Below, piece after piece: positions 1 through 8,857 of a stretch of 64,000 nucleotides of DNA (the first letter of the stretch is position 1; each line of letters begins with the position of its first letter). The translations under genes and the position numbers were made by a program. The notes below the pieces were generated by a model. It saw only the letters and a list, made by a program, of their open reading frames with translations, was not told where the DNA came from and did not search any database. The stretch covers positions 868,836 to 932,835 of the forward strand of contig NZ_DS022294.1 of NCBI RefSeq assembly GCF_000153765.1, given 5' to 3'. This stretch comes from Mariprofundus ferrooxydans PV-1. GTDB lineage: Bacteria > Pseudomonadota > Zetaproteobacteria > Mariprofundales > Mariprofundaceae.

Positions 1-1421
1 ACACCGTCACGGAACGGAAAGAAGGCATCGGATGCCACGGCCGACCCCTTGATGGAATCGCCGCCATGGTGGGCTGCAATGCGCGTGGAGTTCACCCGGT
101 TCATCTGGCCTGCACCGACACCCAGCGTCGTGCCGTTTTTGGCAAAGACGATAGCATTGGATTTGACATGTTTGGCGACCGACCAGGCAAACAGCATATC
201 ATTCCACTCGGCTTCGGTCGGTGCCCGCTTTGTGACCACGGTGCAGGCAGCACGATCAAGAATGTGGGCATCGCGCTGCTGCACCAGCAGGCCGCCGTTG
301 ACGCGCTTGAATTCAAGGCCACCGGAAACCGGTGCGGCGGATGGCGCCAGCATCAGGCGCAGATTTTTGCGCTCGGCCAGCACTTTACGTGCGGCATCGG
401 TAAAGCCGGGTGCAATCACCACTTCCATAAAAGTTTCGGCGATCAGTGCTGCGGTGTCCGCTTCCAGCGGACGATTGAACGCGGCAATGCCGCCGAATGC
501 CGAAACGGCATCTGCTGCGCGCGCACGCTCGTAAATCTCGGCCTGTGAGCCGGCACCCATCGCCACACCACAAGGGTTGGCATGCTTGACAATCACCACT
601 GCTTCATCACCCAGATCACGTACCAGCGCAAACGCAGCATCGGCATCGGCAATATTATTGTAGGAAATAGCCTTGCCCTGCAGTACCGGGCAGTCGGCCA
701 TGGAGAGGCCATCATCTTCCGGGTCGGCATAGAAGGCGCCGGCCTGATGAGGATTCTCGCCATAACGCAACTCATCTGCGGTCTTGATGAACTGGCGGGT
801 AAAGACATCCGGAAAATCACGCTTGCTGCCATCAGTATTGAGCGCCGAGAAGTGATTGGCGATAGCGCCATCATAGGCGGCGGTGTGAGCAAACGCCTTG
901 ACGGCCAGTGCCCGGCGGCGGGACTCATCGAGTGTATCCTCATCCATCGCAGTCAGCACAGAAGCATAGTCGGCCGGATCCACAACGATGGTGACAAAAC
1001 GATGATTTTTGGCCGAAGCGCGCACCATGCAGGGGCCACCGATATCAATATTTTCAATGGCGTCATCAATCGTACAGCCCTCTTTGGCTACCGCTTCGCG
1101 AAACGGATAGAGGTTCACGCAGACCAGATCGATCTGCTCGATACCGTGTTCACGCATCGATGCCAGATCACCCTCATTATCGCGGCGGGCGAGAATGCCG
1201 CCGTGCACTTTCGGGTTCAGGGTTTTGACGCGTCCGTCCATCATTTCCGGAAAGCCGGTATAATCGGAGACATCACGGCAGGCGATGTTTTCATCGCGCA
1301 ACAGCTTGGCAGTACCGCCGGTGGAAAGGATATCGACACCGCGATCAGCCAAAGCGCGGGCGAAGTCGGCCACACCTGTTTTGTCTGATACGCTGATCAA
1401 TGCGCGCTTGATGGAAGCCAT
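1..1421 (-). CDS. purH: Bifunctional AICAR transformylase / IMP cyclohydrolase PurH, 3' end outside window
   Basis: Catalyses the last two steps of de novo purine synthesis in the cytosol: formylation of AICAR, then ring closure to IMP. The reading frame is open from an ATG at 1421 to the left edge, giving 473 codons of a protein normally near 520 residues, so only the C-terminal tail is missing. The N-terminus reads MASIKRALISVSDKTG, the MGS-like IMP cyclohydrolase start, followed by STGGTAK and GFPEMMDGRVKTLNPK. The transformylase half has the expected RYGENPHQ and VIVKHANPCG motifs. Identification is firm. The gene stands alone on this strand; a broken gene follows its start on the other strand. 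Confidence 0.96.
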   Translation of the reverse strand, partial: MASIKRALISVSDKTGVADFARALADRGVDILSTGGTAKLLRDENIACRDVSDYTGFPEMMDGRVKTLNPKVHGGILARRDNEGDLASMREHGIEQIDLVCVNLYPFREAVAKEGCTIDDAIENIDIGGPCMVRASAKNHRFVTIVVDPADYASVLTAMDEDTLDESRRRALAVKAFAHTAAYDGAIANHFSALNTDGSKRDFPDVFTRQFIKTADELRYGENPHQAGAFYADPEDDGLSMADCPVLQGKAISYNNIADADAAFALVRDLGDEAVVIVKHANPCGVAMGAGSQAEIYERARAADAVSAFGGIAAFNRPLEADTAALIAETFMEVVIAPGFTDAARKVLAERKNLRLMLAPSAAPVSGGLEFKRVNGGLLVQQRDAHILDRAACTVVTKRAPTEAEWNDMLFAWSVAKHVKSNAIVFAKNGTTLGVGAGQMNRVNSTRIAAHHGGDSIKGSAVASDAFFPFRDG

Positions 1422-1554
1422 AATGGACGCTCCGGATATAAAGATGGATTTGGAAGGCGTGGCAAGCTACGCATTGCTCGTGTCCACGCAACTGCGCATA
1501 GCAAACCGGCTATGAATGCTGGATGCATCATCAACCTCCGACTAACCTCACGAC

Positions 1555-1770
1555 ATGGTAAATCCCGAACTGTAAATCCACCATTACCTGTCCGGAGTGC
1601 GGGCACAGAGGCAGTGCGAAATCATGCCGACCGACGCCTGCCGGTAGTTCTACGAATGCAGCGCCTGTCACAGCATGCTCAAGCCAAAGCCCGGGGATTG
1701 TTGCGTATTCTGCTCCTGGGGCGATCTGCCCTGTCCGCCGGTCCGGCAGGACGATCGCTGCTGCCATTAA
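1555..1770 (+). pseudogene. Broken GDCCVxC-domain small cysteine protein
   Basis: Three pieces in different frames together resemble the small cysteine-rich GDCCVxC family of about 65-70 residues. From 1577 one frame gives STITCPECGH. From 1624 another gives MPTDACR, then a TAG stop at 1645, then FYECSACHSMLKPKPGDCC and VFCSWGDLPCPPV, ending at TAA 1768. A possible ATG at 1555 lies in a third position and meets a stop after six codons. At least two frameshifts plus one nonsense codon separate the parts, so no intact product can be made unless these are sequencing errors. The family function is not well established. Recognition of the family is from memory of its motif; the frame breaks are read directly. 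Confidence 0.75.
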
Positions 1771-1826
1771 GTACCCGTACGATAACAGCTGATGCATTTC
1801 TGCTGACAGGCTTCTAGATTGACGCC

Positions 1827-3170
1827 ATGAACAGACCCCTTACCAGTAGTGATTTTGCCGCATGGTTTGCCGTCGGATGCAAGCCGCGAAACGAGTGGCG
1901 CATCGGCACAGAGCACGAGAAAATCGGTTTCTGCATGGATACATTCCGCCCCATTCCCTATGACGGAGAACGCAGCATACGCGCTGTTCTCGAACGCTTG
2001 GCGGGTGGCGAATGGGAAATCGTCAATGAGAACGGACAGCCCATTGCCCTGAAAAACGGCATGGCGTCGGTCACACTCGAACCCGGCGGCCAACTGGAAT
2101 TGTCCGGCGCGCCGCTGGATTCCATTCACGCGACCTGCCTGGAAACGACAGGCCACTTAAAGGCACTCAAAACCATCTCGGCAGAGTTGCGTATCGGCTT
2201 CCTCGGCATGGGTTTTCAGCCCCGTTGGGGCAGGGATGATATTCCATGGATGCCGAAAGAGCGCTATGCAGTAATGCGTCGTTATATGCCCCGTGTTGGC
2301 AATGGCGGACTGGATATGATGTTACGCACGGCCACGGTACAGGCCAACCTGGATTTCTCCAGCGAAGCGGATATGGCCAGAAAGATGCGTATTTCGCTCT
2401 GCCTGCAACCGCTGGTTACCGCCCTGTTTGCCGCCAGTCCGTTCGAGGCCGGCAAACCAACCGACTACCTCTCCCGGCGCGGCGCCTGCTGGCTGGATAC
2501 CGACCCGGCTCGCACCGGCATTCCCGCCTGCGCCTTTGAAGATGGTTTCGGTTTTCAGGCTTATACCGAATGGGCGCTGGATGCGCCGATGTATTTTGTC
2601 GTGCGGGATGGCCACTATATTGATTGTGCCGGCAACAGCTTCCGTGATTTCATGCACGGGCGCCTGCCACAAATGGCCGGGCAGTATCCCACCATGGATG
2701 ACTGGGAGCTGCATATCTCCACCCTGTTCCCCGACGTCCGACTTAAACAATATCTGGAAATGCGCGGCGCTGATGCCGGCCCATGGCCATGGATATGTGC
2801 ATTACCCGCCCTGTGGAAGGGATTGCTCTATGATGCCGAAGCCGAGCAGGCCGCCTGGGATATGATCCGTGACTGGACTCATGCCGAAGTGACTGCACTG
2901 CGTCAGGCCGTTCCGGCCACAGCCATGCGCACGCCATTCCGGGACGGCGATCTCCTGCCACTGTGTGAGCAGATGGTTGATATTTCACGGGCCGGGCTGG
3001 AGAGGCTCAACATCTGCAATGATGCGGGCGAGAATGAGGCACGCTTTCTGACACCGTTAATGTATGCGGTTGTATCCGGCCAGACCCAGGCCGATCGCTG
3101 GCTGGCCGCATGGCACAATGAGTGGCATGGCGATATATCCCGCGTCTTCGCCGATGCCATGCATCCGTAG
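1827..3170 (+). CDS. gshA: Glutamate-cysteine ligase (plant/alphaproteobacterial type)
   Basis: First enzyme of glutathione synthesis: ATP-dependent coupling of glutamate to cysteine in the cytosol. The 447-residue protein is the usual length of the GCS2 / plant-type class. It has the N-terminal WRIGTEHEKIGF motif, where the glutamates bind metal and substrate, then SVTLEPGGQLELSG, GMGFQPRW, and the PSNL-like stretch near residue 170 (VQANLDFSSEADM). The distal FRDGDLLP segment is also typical. The start at 1827 leaves a complete N-terminus. The glutathione-related theme returns at 51207 with a GFA domain, but the genes are far apart. No strong Shine-Dalgarno is obvious. Confidence 0.93.
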   Translation: MNRPLTSSDFAAWFAVGCKPRNEWRIGTEHEKIGFCMDTFRPIPYDGERSIRAVLERLAGGEWEIVNENGQPIALKNGMASVTLEPGGQLELSGAPLDSIHATCLETTGHLKALKTISAELRIGFLGMGFQPRWGRDDIPWMPKERYAVMRRYMPRVGNGGLDMMLRTATVQANLDFSSEADMARKMRISLCLQPLVTALFAASPFEAGKPTDYLSRRGACWLDTDPARTGIPACAFEDGFGFQAYTEWALDAPMYFVVRDGHYIDCAGNSFRDFMHGRLPQMAGQYPTMDDWELHISTLFPDVRLKQYLEMRGADAGPWPWICALPALWKGLLYDAEAEQAAWDMIRDWTHAEVTALRQAVPATAMRTPFRDGDLLPLCEQMVDISRAGLERLNICNDAGENEARFLTPLMYAVVSGQTQADRWLAAWHNEWHGDISRVFADAMHP

Positions 3171-3202
3171 GGTATAATTTCCCCTTTATATTTTTACAGG
3201 TA

Positions 3203-3231
3203 TTGGGAATAGTTGCCAAATCTCGTGATAT
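3203..3231 (+). promoter_or_regulatory. Possible sigma70-type promoter before the Rossmann-PAS-GGDEF gene
   Basis: TTGGGA (3203-3208) and TGATAT (3226-3231) are separated by exactly 17 bases, in a short AT-rich gap 30 bases ahead of the ATG at 3263. Match to consensus is moderate; no experimental support. Confidence 0.35.
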
Positions 3232-3262
3232 AACGGTGAAATACGCGCATAAAGGATCGGCA

Positions 3263-4525
3263 ATGACACAGGCATCTTCTGCAGCACATCCGATTCTGAT
3301 TCTTGGCGGCGGTCACGGCGGCACTGCTTTTCTGGAACTCTTGCGGGATGAAACACTGGTTCAGGTCATCGGCGTTTCCGACCCGGATCCGGCCGCCCCT
3401 GCCTTAGCTACGGCAAAAGCACTGAACATCCCGGTCTATAACAACGCCGAAGCGGCCCTGCGCGCCTGCCAGCCATGCACTGCTTTTAATCTGACCGGAG
3501 ATGAGTCTGTTTCGGAGCTGGCTGCAAGCATCATTGGCCCATGCAGTATCGTTGGCGGCTCCGAAACCCACCTGATCTGGAAAATCATCAGTCAGTTAAG
3601 AGATGCACAGGATGAGCTGCAAAGCAATCGGCTGTTAACCGAATCTATCGTCACTCATGCCATGGAAGGCATCATCCTGATTAACACCCTCGGGGTCATC
3701 AAGGCATTCAACCCGGCAGCCGAACGCATATTCGGCTACAGACTCGAGGAAGTGATCGAAAAAAATATCAGCATGCTCATGCCCGAGCCGCATCGATCAG
3801 AGCATGACAACTACCTGCAACGGTACATGCAGACCAAAGAGGCCCATGTTATCGGCATTGAAAGAGAACTGATTGCCAGACACAAAAGTGGCGAACCGAT
3901 CCACATCTCACTCTCGGTCAATGAAATGACATCCGGAAACGAGCACTACTTTGTCGGCATTGTTGCCGATATCTCCGAGAGAAAACGCAATGAAGCGGCG
4001 ATCCTCAAGCTCGCCCATTTCGATGCCAACACAGGTCTGCCGAACAGAACGCTCTTTTTTGACCGATTTACACATGCGCTTGCACAGGCAAAACGTTACG
4101 ACCAGCAGGTTGCCATTCTGTTTCTGGATCTGGATGGCTTCAAGGCGGTCAATGACACGCTTGGCCACGTCGCCGGCGACACGCTATTGCAGGAGGTGGC
4201 TGCCAGGTTGGTCAAAGCCATCCGTGAAGTGGATACGGTCGCCCGTTTCGGCGGCGATGAATTCGCCTTTATTCTGTACGATGTGACCACGGATCAGCAT
4301 ATGACTCAGGTTGTTGCTGACCGGATTCTGGCAGGGCTCGCCACCCCCTTTATCATTGATGGCATACCATGCCATATCGGCGGAAGCATCGGCATCTCCC
4401 TGTTCCCGGAAAACGCAACGGATATGGATGCACTGATCCATCAGGCCGATACAGCCATGTATGCGGCGAAAAATAGCGGCAAAAACCGCTACCTCTTCTA
4501 TGAACCGGATATGGTGCCGGAGTAA
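3263..4525 (+). CDS. Diguanylate cyclase with N-terminal Rossmann-like and PAS domains
   Basis: Predicted to make cyclic di-GMP from two GTP. Residues 1-110 look like a Rossmann nucleotide-binding module (ILILGGGHGGTAFLELL, then VIGVSDPDP), 125-245 form a PAS domain (MEGIILINTLGVIKAFNPAA), and 250-415 a GGDEF domain with intact RFGGDEF and an upstream RxxD (REVD) inhibitory site five residues before it. No membrane segments or signal peptide are seen, so it should be cytosolic. The start at 3263 has AAGGA six bases upstream; a longer frame reaches 3122 but would overlap gshA. The Rossmann head may sense a nucleotide cofactor, which is inference. Transcribed after gshA with a possible own promoter. 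Confidence 0.88.
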   Translation: MTQASSAAHPILILGGGHGGTAFLELLRDETLVQVIGVSDPDPAAPALATAKALNIPVYNNAEAALRACQPCTAFNLTGDESVSELAASIIGPCSIVGGSETHLIWKIISQLRDAQDELQSNRLLTESIVTHAMEGIILINTLGVIKAFNPAAERIFGYRLEEVIEKNISMLMPEPHRSEHDNYLQRYMQTKEAHVIGIERELIARHKSGEPIHISLSVNEMTSGNEHYFVGIVADISERKRNEAAILKLAHFDANTGLPNRTLFFDRFTHALAQAKRYDQQVAILFLDLDGFKAVNDTLGHVAGDTLLQEVAARLVKAIREVDTVARFGGDEFAFILYDVTTDQHMTQVVADRILAGLATPFIIDGIPCHIGGSIGISLFPENATDMDALIHQADTAMYAAKNSGKNRYLFYEPDMVPE

Positions 4526-4599
4526 CCAACCCGGTTATTACAGCCTTGCCTCTGATGTAGTGATTTGTATGCAGGCGGGGTAGGGCGTCAGCCACACCT

Positions 4600-5478
4600 T
4601 CAGATAAACCCCTTGTGCCGGTAGCGCTCCAGCATCGTTGCATTGCCGCTCAGGCCTCCGCTGTGCACATAGAGGATAGTGCCATCGATCCTGTCGATCT
4701 GCTCAAGCAGCACATGCCACATCGCCGCACCATAGATCAGGTCGAATTCGATGCCTGCCTCCTTCAGCTCACGCCACATATCAAGAAACTCCGGGTACGG
4801 TCTGGCAAAGTTATGTTTCCTGCCGCTCTCAAGTATGCGCAAGTTGCGGGGCATGGCTCCCAACCTCTCCATCTGGGCGGAGAGGTAGCCTCTATCGCCC
4901 ACCACAGGCGTTGTCAGCACCATGAGTTCGGGCAATGCGCAGGCAAGGTAGTATGCCGTGGTTCCCGTACCGGAAGGTGTGACGATGTAGAGACTGCTTA
5001 TCCGACGGCTCCGGCGCCACGCATCAATTTCCCGTGCCAGCATATCGATGCCAAATCGGGCCATCGGATCTGCGCCCCCCTGGGGAACCAGCAACATGGC
5101 TGGATCAGACTGTGACCTGAGCTTCTCGATCGCCGCCTGATATGCGGCCGGTGCGACTTCATGCAACTGCATACCCAGTTCAAGCGCCATACGCAAGTTA
5201 CCTGAGGGGCTCGCTTTCAGATGCGCCGGGACGGTTTTGGCCGTGTAATCAAACAGCCATCCCTTTTGCCTGCATAAGGCGGCGATAGAGAGCATGGCAT
5301 TCGATTGCGTACCGCCGTAGGAGATCAGGCGGCGGTAACGTGTGGCGGGGGTATCAATCAGACTATACAGCTTGCGGTATTTGTTGCCGGAGAGCAGCGG
5401 GTCAATCAGGTCATCGCGCTTGATATAGAAATCGCGACCCTGGACGACAAGGCGGTCAACGCCGGAGGTGATGGGCAT
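4600..5478 (-). CDS. PLP-dependent ACC deaminase / D-cysteine desulfhydrase family protein
   Basis: A 292-residue fold-type II pyridoxal-phosphate enzyme of the tryptophan-synthase-beta superfamily. The PLP lysine lies in the SGNKYRKL motif near residue 30, followed by YGGTQSNAML, which holds the cofactor phosphate and ring, and a glycine-rich TPSGTGTTAY loop near residue 167. Members deaminate 1-aminocyclopropane-1-carboxylate or break D-cysteine to pyruvate, sulfide and ammonia; the sequence alone does not decide between them, and desulfhydrase is the commoner activity. It is slightly short compared with the usual 325-340 residues, mainly at the N-terminus. The ATG overlaps the stop of the cupin gene (TAATG), so the two are translationally coupled. 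Confidence 0.85.
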   Translation of the reverse strand: MPITSGVDRLVVQGRDFYIKRDDLIDPLLSGNKYRKLYSLIDTPATRYRRLISYGGTQSNAMLSIAALCRQKGWLFDYTAKTVPAHLKASPSGNLRMALELGMQLHEVAPAAYQAAIEKLRSQSDPAMLLVPQGGADPMARFGIDMLAREIDAWRRSRRISSLYIVTPSGTGTTAYYLACALPELMVLTTPVVGDRGYLSAQMERLGAMPRNLRILESGRKHNFARPYPEFLDMWRELKEAGIEFDLIYGAAMWHVLLEQIDRIDGTILYVHSGGLSGNATMLERYRHKGFI

Positions 5479-5975
5479 TATCGGGTCAGGCGTGCAATCA
5501 TGGCCTGATGTTGCGGAAAGCGGCGAGTCAGTTCATCACGACTTGGCATGTCAAAGTCGGCGAACTCAAAGCCAGGGGCGACAGTACAACCCACCAGCGC
5601 GTATGCGCCCTCCTCTACACTGGCTGCAAACCAGTCGCCTGCGTTGACCACATGCTGAAAGGATTCACCCTGTTGCGGCCTGCGACCCAGCTTCTGTTGC
5701 CTGTAGTTGCCGACAGGATCAATGACATGCACACACAACCCTTCGCCATCATAAAAGTGCCATAACTCATCCTGTTTGATGCGGTGAAAAGCGGAGAATG
5801 AGCCGCTTTCGAGCAGGAAGTAGATACTGGTGCAAAAGGAGCGCTCACCATCAAAGCGCTCCGGCAGCCCGGCCGCTGCAATCCTTTCTGTCGAGCGATA
5901 CACCTCTTTGTACCACCCCCCTTCAGGGTGTTGCTCCAGAGCCAGATGCTCAATCCACCTTGTTGCTTCACTCAT
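5478..5975 (-). CDS. Cupin family protein (DUF985)
   Basis: A 165-residue single-domain cupin of the DUF985 / Cupin_5 family (YML079w-like). Typical motifs are LEQHPEGGWYKEVYRS at the N-terminus, SIYFLLESG with SAFHRIKQDELWHFYDG, and the closing VGCTVAPGFEFADFDM. The family is a beta-barrel of unknown substrate; no enzyme function can be assigned. The start at 5975 was chosen because GGAGAG lies just upstream; a start ten codons earlier is possible. Its stop overlaps the start of the desulfhydrase-like gene, suggesting a two-gene operon. Confidence 0.88.
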   Translation of the reverse strand: MSEATRWIEHLALEQHPEGGWYKEVYRSTERIAAAGLPERFDGERSFCTSIYFLLESGSFSAFHRIKQDELWHFYDGEGLCVHVIDPVGNYRQQKLGRRPQQGESFQHVVNAGDWFAASVEEGAYALVGCTVAPGFEFADFDMPSRDELTRRFPQHQAMIARLTR

Positions 5976-6199
5976 ATACTTCTCTCCACAAGGCTGCATT
6001 TGCAACCACTGTTATAACAGAGTGCGCCGGGACATGGGCACCCTCCCCGAACCGACACTGCGGCAAGCGTACACCAGCCTGTCGGACTGGCAAATTCCGC
6101 CAAGCCATGCTATGTTAGCTTCATGCGTCAGCCCTCGGGCGTAGTGACGGATGATGAGCAGACACTGCACCGAACCTGAGTCCGGGAGGAGCCGCCGCT

Positions 6200-8359
6200 G
6201 TGAAGCAATCCAAGATTCTTATCGTTGAAGATCAACAAACAATCAGGGAAGCATACGGTGAGCTGCTGGAGCATGCAGGGTTTCTGGTCTGTACAGCAGA
6301 GGACTACGACTCGGCAATCGCACTGATAGATGACTCGATAGACCTTGCCCTGCTTGATATCCAGCTGGTTGGAAAGTCGGGCCTGGAAATCCTCAGCTAT
6401 ATCCGCGGGCAGCAGCCTGCCTGCCCTGTCATTATGATGTCCGGCTACGCCGACAAGATAAACACCATTGAAGCCTTGCGTCAGGGCGCTGTCGAGTACC
6501 TGGAAAAACCGATTAATCCACATGAGTTGGTGCACAGCGTCAAACACTGGCTGGATTTTCGCAATCTGAAGCTGGAGAACCAGCGGCTACAGGATTTTCA
6601 GGCCATGCATCAACGGCTGCAGGAAAGTGAGGCGCAAATCCGCAAGGTCAACGAGCGATTGAATTTTTTACTCACCTCAACCGCCGCAGTCATTTATGCC
6701 TCGGATATATCCGAGCATTATGCCACGACGTTCATCAGCGATAATATCGAACGCCTGAGCGGCTACCCGGCCAATACCTTCACCGCCGAGGCGGATTTCC
6801 GCCTGGAGTGTGTACATCCGGATGATCTGGCAATGGTTCGTAACGAACTCAAACTAGCCCTGGATCGAGGCAGCAGTCGTTTTGAATACCGTTTTCAGCA
6901 CAAGGACGGCCACTACTTCTGGGTAGGCGATGAGGTCAGGGTCGAGAAAAACCGGCATGGGCAGCTGGAGTTTCTGGGTTTTATGGCCGACATCAGCGAA
7001 CACAAGCAGAATGAAGAGAAGGTCATCCAGATGGCCTATACCGACCTGCTTACAGGCCTGCCCAACCGCAGCCTATACTTTGACCGCCTGAAGCAGGCGA
7101 TTGCACAATCACACCGCAATCATACAACGATGGCTGTACTGTTTATGGATCTGGACTATTTCAAGCCGATCAATGATGAGCTGGGTCACGAATGGGGCGA
7201 TCAGGCCCTGATTGAAGTTGGCAAGAGGCTCCAGGGTTGCATTCGCGAGACCGATACACTGGCAAGGATCGGAGGCGATGAGTTCAGCATCATTCTGGGC
7301 GACATTGCCTCTGAACAAGCCGCCTGCCGTATAGCCGACAAGATCATTTCCTGCATCCAGGAGCCTATGCTCCTCAACCATTCCAGCTATGTGCTCGGTA
7401 TCAGTATTGGTATCCGCATTGAATCTTCTGATTACAGCGATGCAGAAACCTTCATGCGGCTGGCTGATGATGCGATGTATCAGGCCAAGGAGGCCGGGCG
7501 CAACCGTTGTTGCGTTTACCGCGAGTCCGGCGATACGCAGCTTCAGGGTCTGCACAGTGAACTCGATATGGAAAAAGCCCTGCGTCAGGCTCTGATCAAT
7601 AATGAGCTGGTGGTTTACTATCAACCCAAGGTGGACCTGAAAGAAGGATTGATCACCGGCACCCATGCACTGCTGCGTTGGGATCGGGGCAGCGAAGGCA
7701 TGCTACAGCCCGCCCAGTTTCTGCCATTGGCCAACAAAACAGGGCTGATTGTATCGATCGGCGAATGGGTGCTGCGTCAGGCCTCTGCCCAGATCAGAGC
7801 CTGGCTGGATGCGGGGCTGCAGGTCGTACCTGTCTCGGTAAACGTAACGGCTGAGCAGTTACGACATCCTGATTTCAGCCGACTGGTAGCAAGTATTCTC
7901 GATGAGTGCGCTCTCGCGCCCAACCTGCTCGAGCTGGAGGTCAGTGAGGCTGACCTGATGCGGCATGGCTCCTTTCTCACGCAGGCGCTGCATGATCTCA
8001 GTGATGTGGGTGTGAAAATAACCATGGGTAATTTTGGTTCCGGTTTTTTCTCGCTGGAGTCGCTGAAGGCGATGCCGATACACGAGTTGAAGATGGATCG
8101 CGCACTGATCGGAAAAATCGGGCACGCCGGAGACAGCGGTCAGGTCGCCAATGCCATTATTGCCATGGGGCATATCCTGAATCACCCGGTCGTAGCTGAA
8201 GGCGTGGAGACGCATGATCAGCTCTCATTTCTGCGCCATCATAACACCGATGGTATGCTGGGCTATCTCTCCAGCCCACCGGTCACGGCCGATGAAATCA
8301 CGTCGCATCTGACAAAAAGAGCATCACTGCTGGACGGCTGGATCAACAACCTTCTCTGA
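6200..8359 (+). CDS. Response regulator with PAS, GGDEF and degenerate EAL domains
   Basis: A 719-residue cytosolic signalling protein. REC domain about 1-120 with the phosphoacceptor Asp in LALLDIQL and EKPINP at the end; PAS about 155-275; GGDEF about 280-440 with intact RIGGDEF and an RETD inhibitory site; EAL-like about 455-710. The EAL domain has lost key residues: the signature reads THALLRW (Glu to His) and the usual DDFG metal-binding pair reads GNFG, although VVAEGVET is kept. It probably acts as a phosphorylation-controlled diguanylate cyclase whose EAL part is a sensor or inactive. The start is GTG at 6200 with GGGAGGAG upstream. No partner histidine kinase lies nearby. A strong terminator follows. 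Confidence 0.92.
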   Translation: MKQSKILIVEDQQTIREAYGELLEHAGFLVCTAEDYDSAIALIDDSIDLALLDIQLVGKSGLEILSYIRGQQPACPVIMMSGYADKINTIEALRQGAVEYLEKPINPHELVHSVKHWLDFRNLKLENQRLQDFQAMHQRLQESEAQIRKVNERLNFLLTSTAAVIYASDISEHYATTFISDNIERLSGYPANTFTAEADFRLECVHPDDLAMVRNELKLALDRGSSRFEYRFQHKDGHYFWVGDEVRVEKNRHGQLEFLGFMADISEHKQNEEKVIQMAYTDLLTGLPNRSLYFDRLKQAIAQSHRNHTTMAVLFMDLDYFKPINDELGHEWGDQALIEVGKRLQGCIRETDTLARIGGDEFSIILGDIASEQAACRIADKIISCIQEPMLLNHSSYVLGISIGIRIESSDYSDAETFMRLADDAMYQAKEAGRNRCCVYRESGDTQLQGLHSELDMEKALRQALINNELVVYYQPKVDLKEGLITGTHALLRWDRGSEGMLQPAQFLPLANKTGLIVSIGEWVLRQASAQIRAWLDAGLQVVPVSVNVTAEQLRHPDFSRLVASILDECALAPNLLELEVSEADLMRHGSFLTQALHDLSDVGVKITMGNFGSGFFSLESLKAMPIHELKMDRALIGKIGHAGDSGQVANAIIAMGHILNHPVVAEGVETHDQLSFLRHHNTDGMLGYLSSPPVTADEITSHLTKRASLLDGWINNLL

Positions 8360-8501
8360 TAAAATCTCTGATAAAAGCTTCGTCAGCAGTGCCCGAGTAC
8401 CGATCTACCATGCCTATGTACAATCTATCTCGCCAAAGTCCGCTGCAAAGAAAGGCTGTCATCTTTGAACACGAGCATCGAAGGGAGAGGAACGGCGTCA
8501 A

Positions 8502-8533
8502 ACGGACAGGGCGCGGTAGCCCTGTCCGTTTTT
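8502..8533. terminator. Bidirectional rho-independent terminator
   Basis: Perfect 11-bp stem (8502-8512 with 8519-8529), six-base loop, T-run on the right and A-run on the left. It sits between the convergent response regulator and ppiC genes and can serve both. Confidence 0.9.
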
Positions 8534-8540
8534 ACACGTC

Positions 8541-8819
8541 TTAGCTGCGGCTGGTAACTTCCAGCAGGTGATAACCGAACTGGGTTTTAACCGGTCCCTG
8601 TACGGTGCCGACTTCAGCAGAAAATACGACCTTGTCGAACTCCGGAACCATCATGCCCGGACCGAATTCACCCAGATCACCGCCGTTACGGCCGGAGGGG
8701 CAGCTCGAGTGCTCTTTTGCCACTTCGGCAAAGTCTGCGCCGCCTTCGATCTCTGCTTTGAGTGCTTCGCACTGTGCTTCTGTATCCACCAGAATATGGC
8801 GTGCTGTTGCTACGGTCAT
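8541..8819 (-). CDS. ppiC: Parvulin-type peptidyl-prolyl cis-trans isomerase
   Basis: A 92-residue single-domain parvulin that catalyses cis-trans isomerisation of peptidyl-proline bonds. It shows the family landmarks in order: TARHILVDTEAQC, FAEVAKEHSSCPSG, GGDLGEFGPGMMVPEFD, VQGPVKTQFGYHLLEV. Length equals that of E. coli PpiC (93 residues) and there is no signal peptide, so it is cytosolic. It ends just before a bidirectional terminator. Identification is firm. Confidence 0.95.
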   Translation of the reverse strand: MTVATARHILVDTEAQCEALKAEIEGGADFAEVAKEHSSCPSGRNGGDLGEFGPGMMVPEFDKVVFSAEVGTVQGPVKTQFGYHLLEVTSRS

Positions 8820-8857
8820 TGTTTCACCTCGTCATAAGTTAGGCGGACCCTAACAGC

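Noticed and set aside
582-1388. 268-codon plus-strand frame
   Set aside because: Antisense to purH, which runs off the left edge; no recognisable product.
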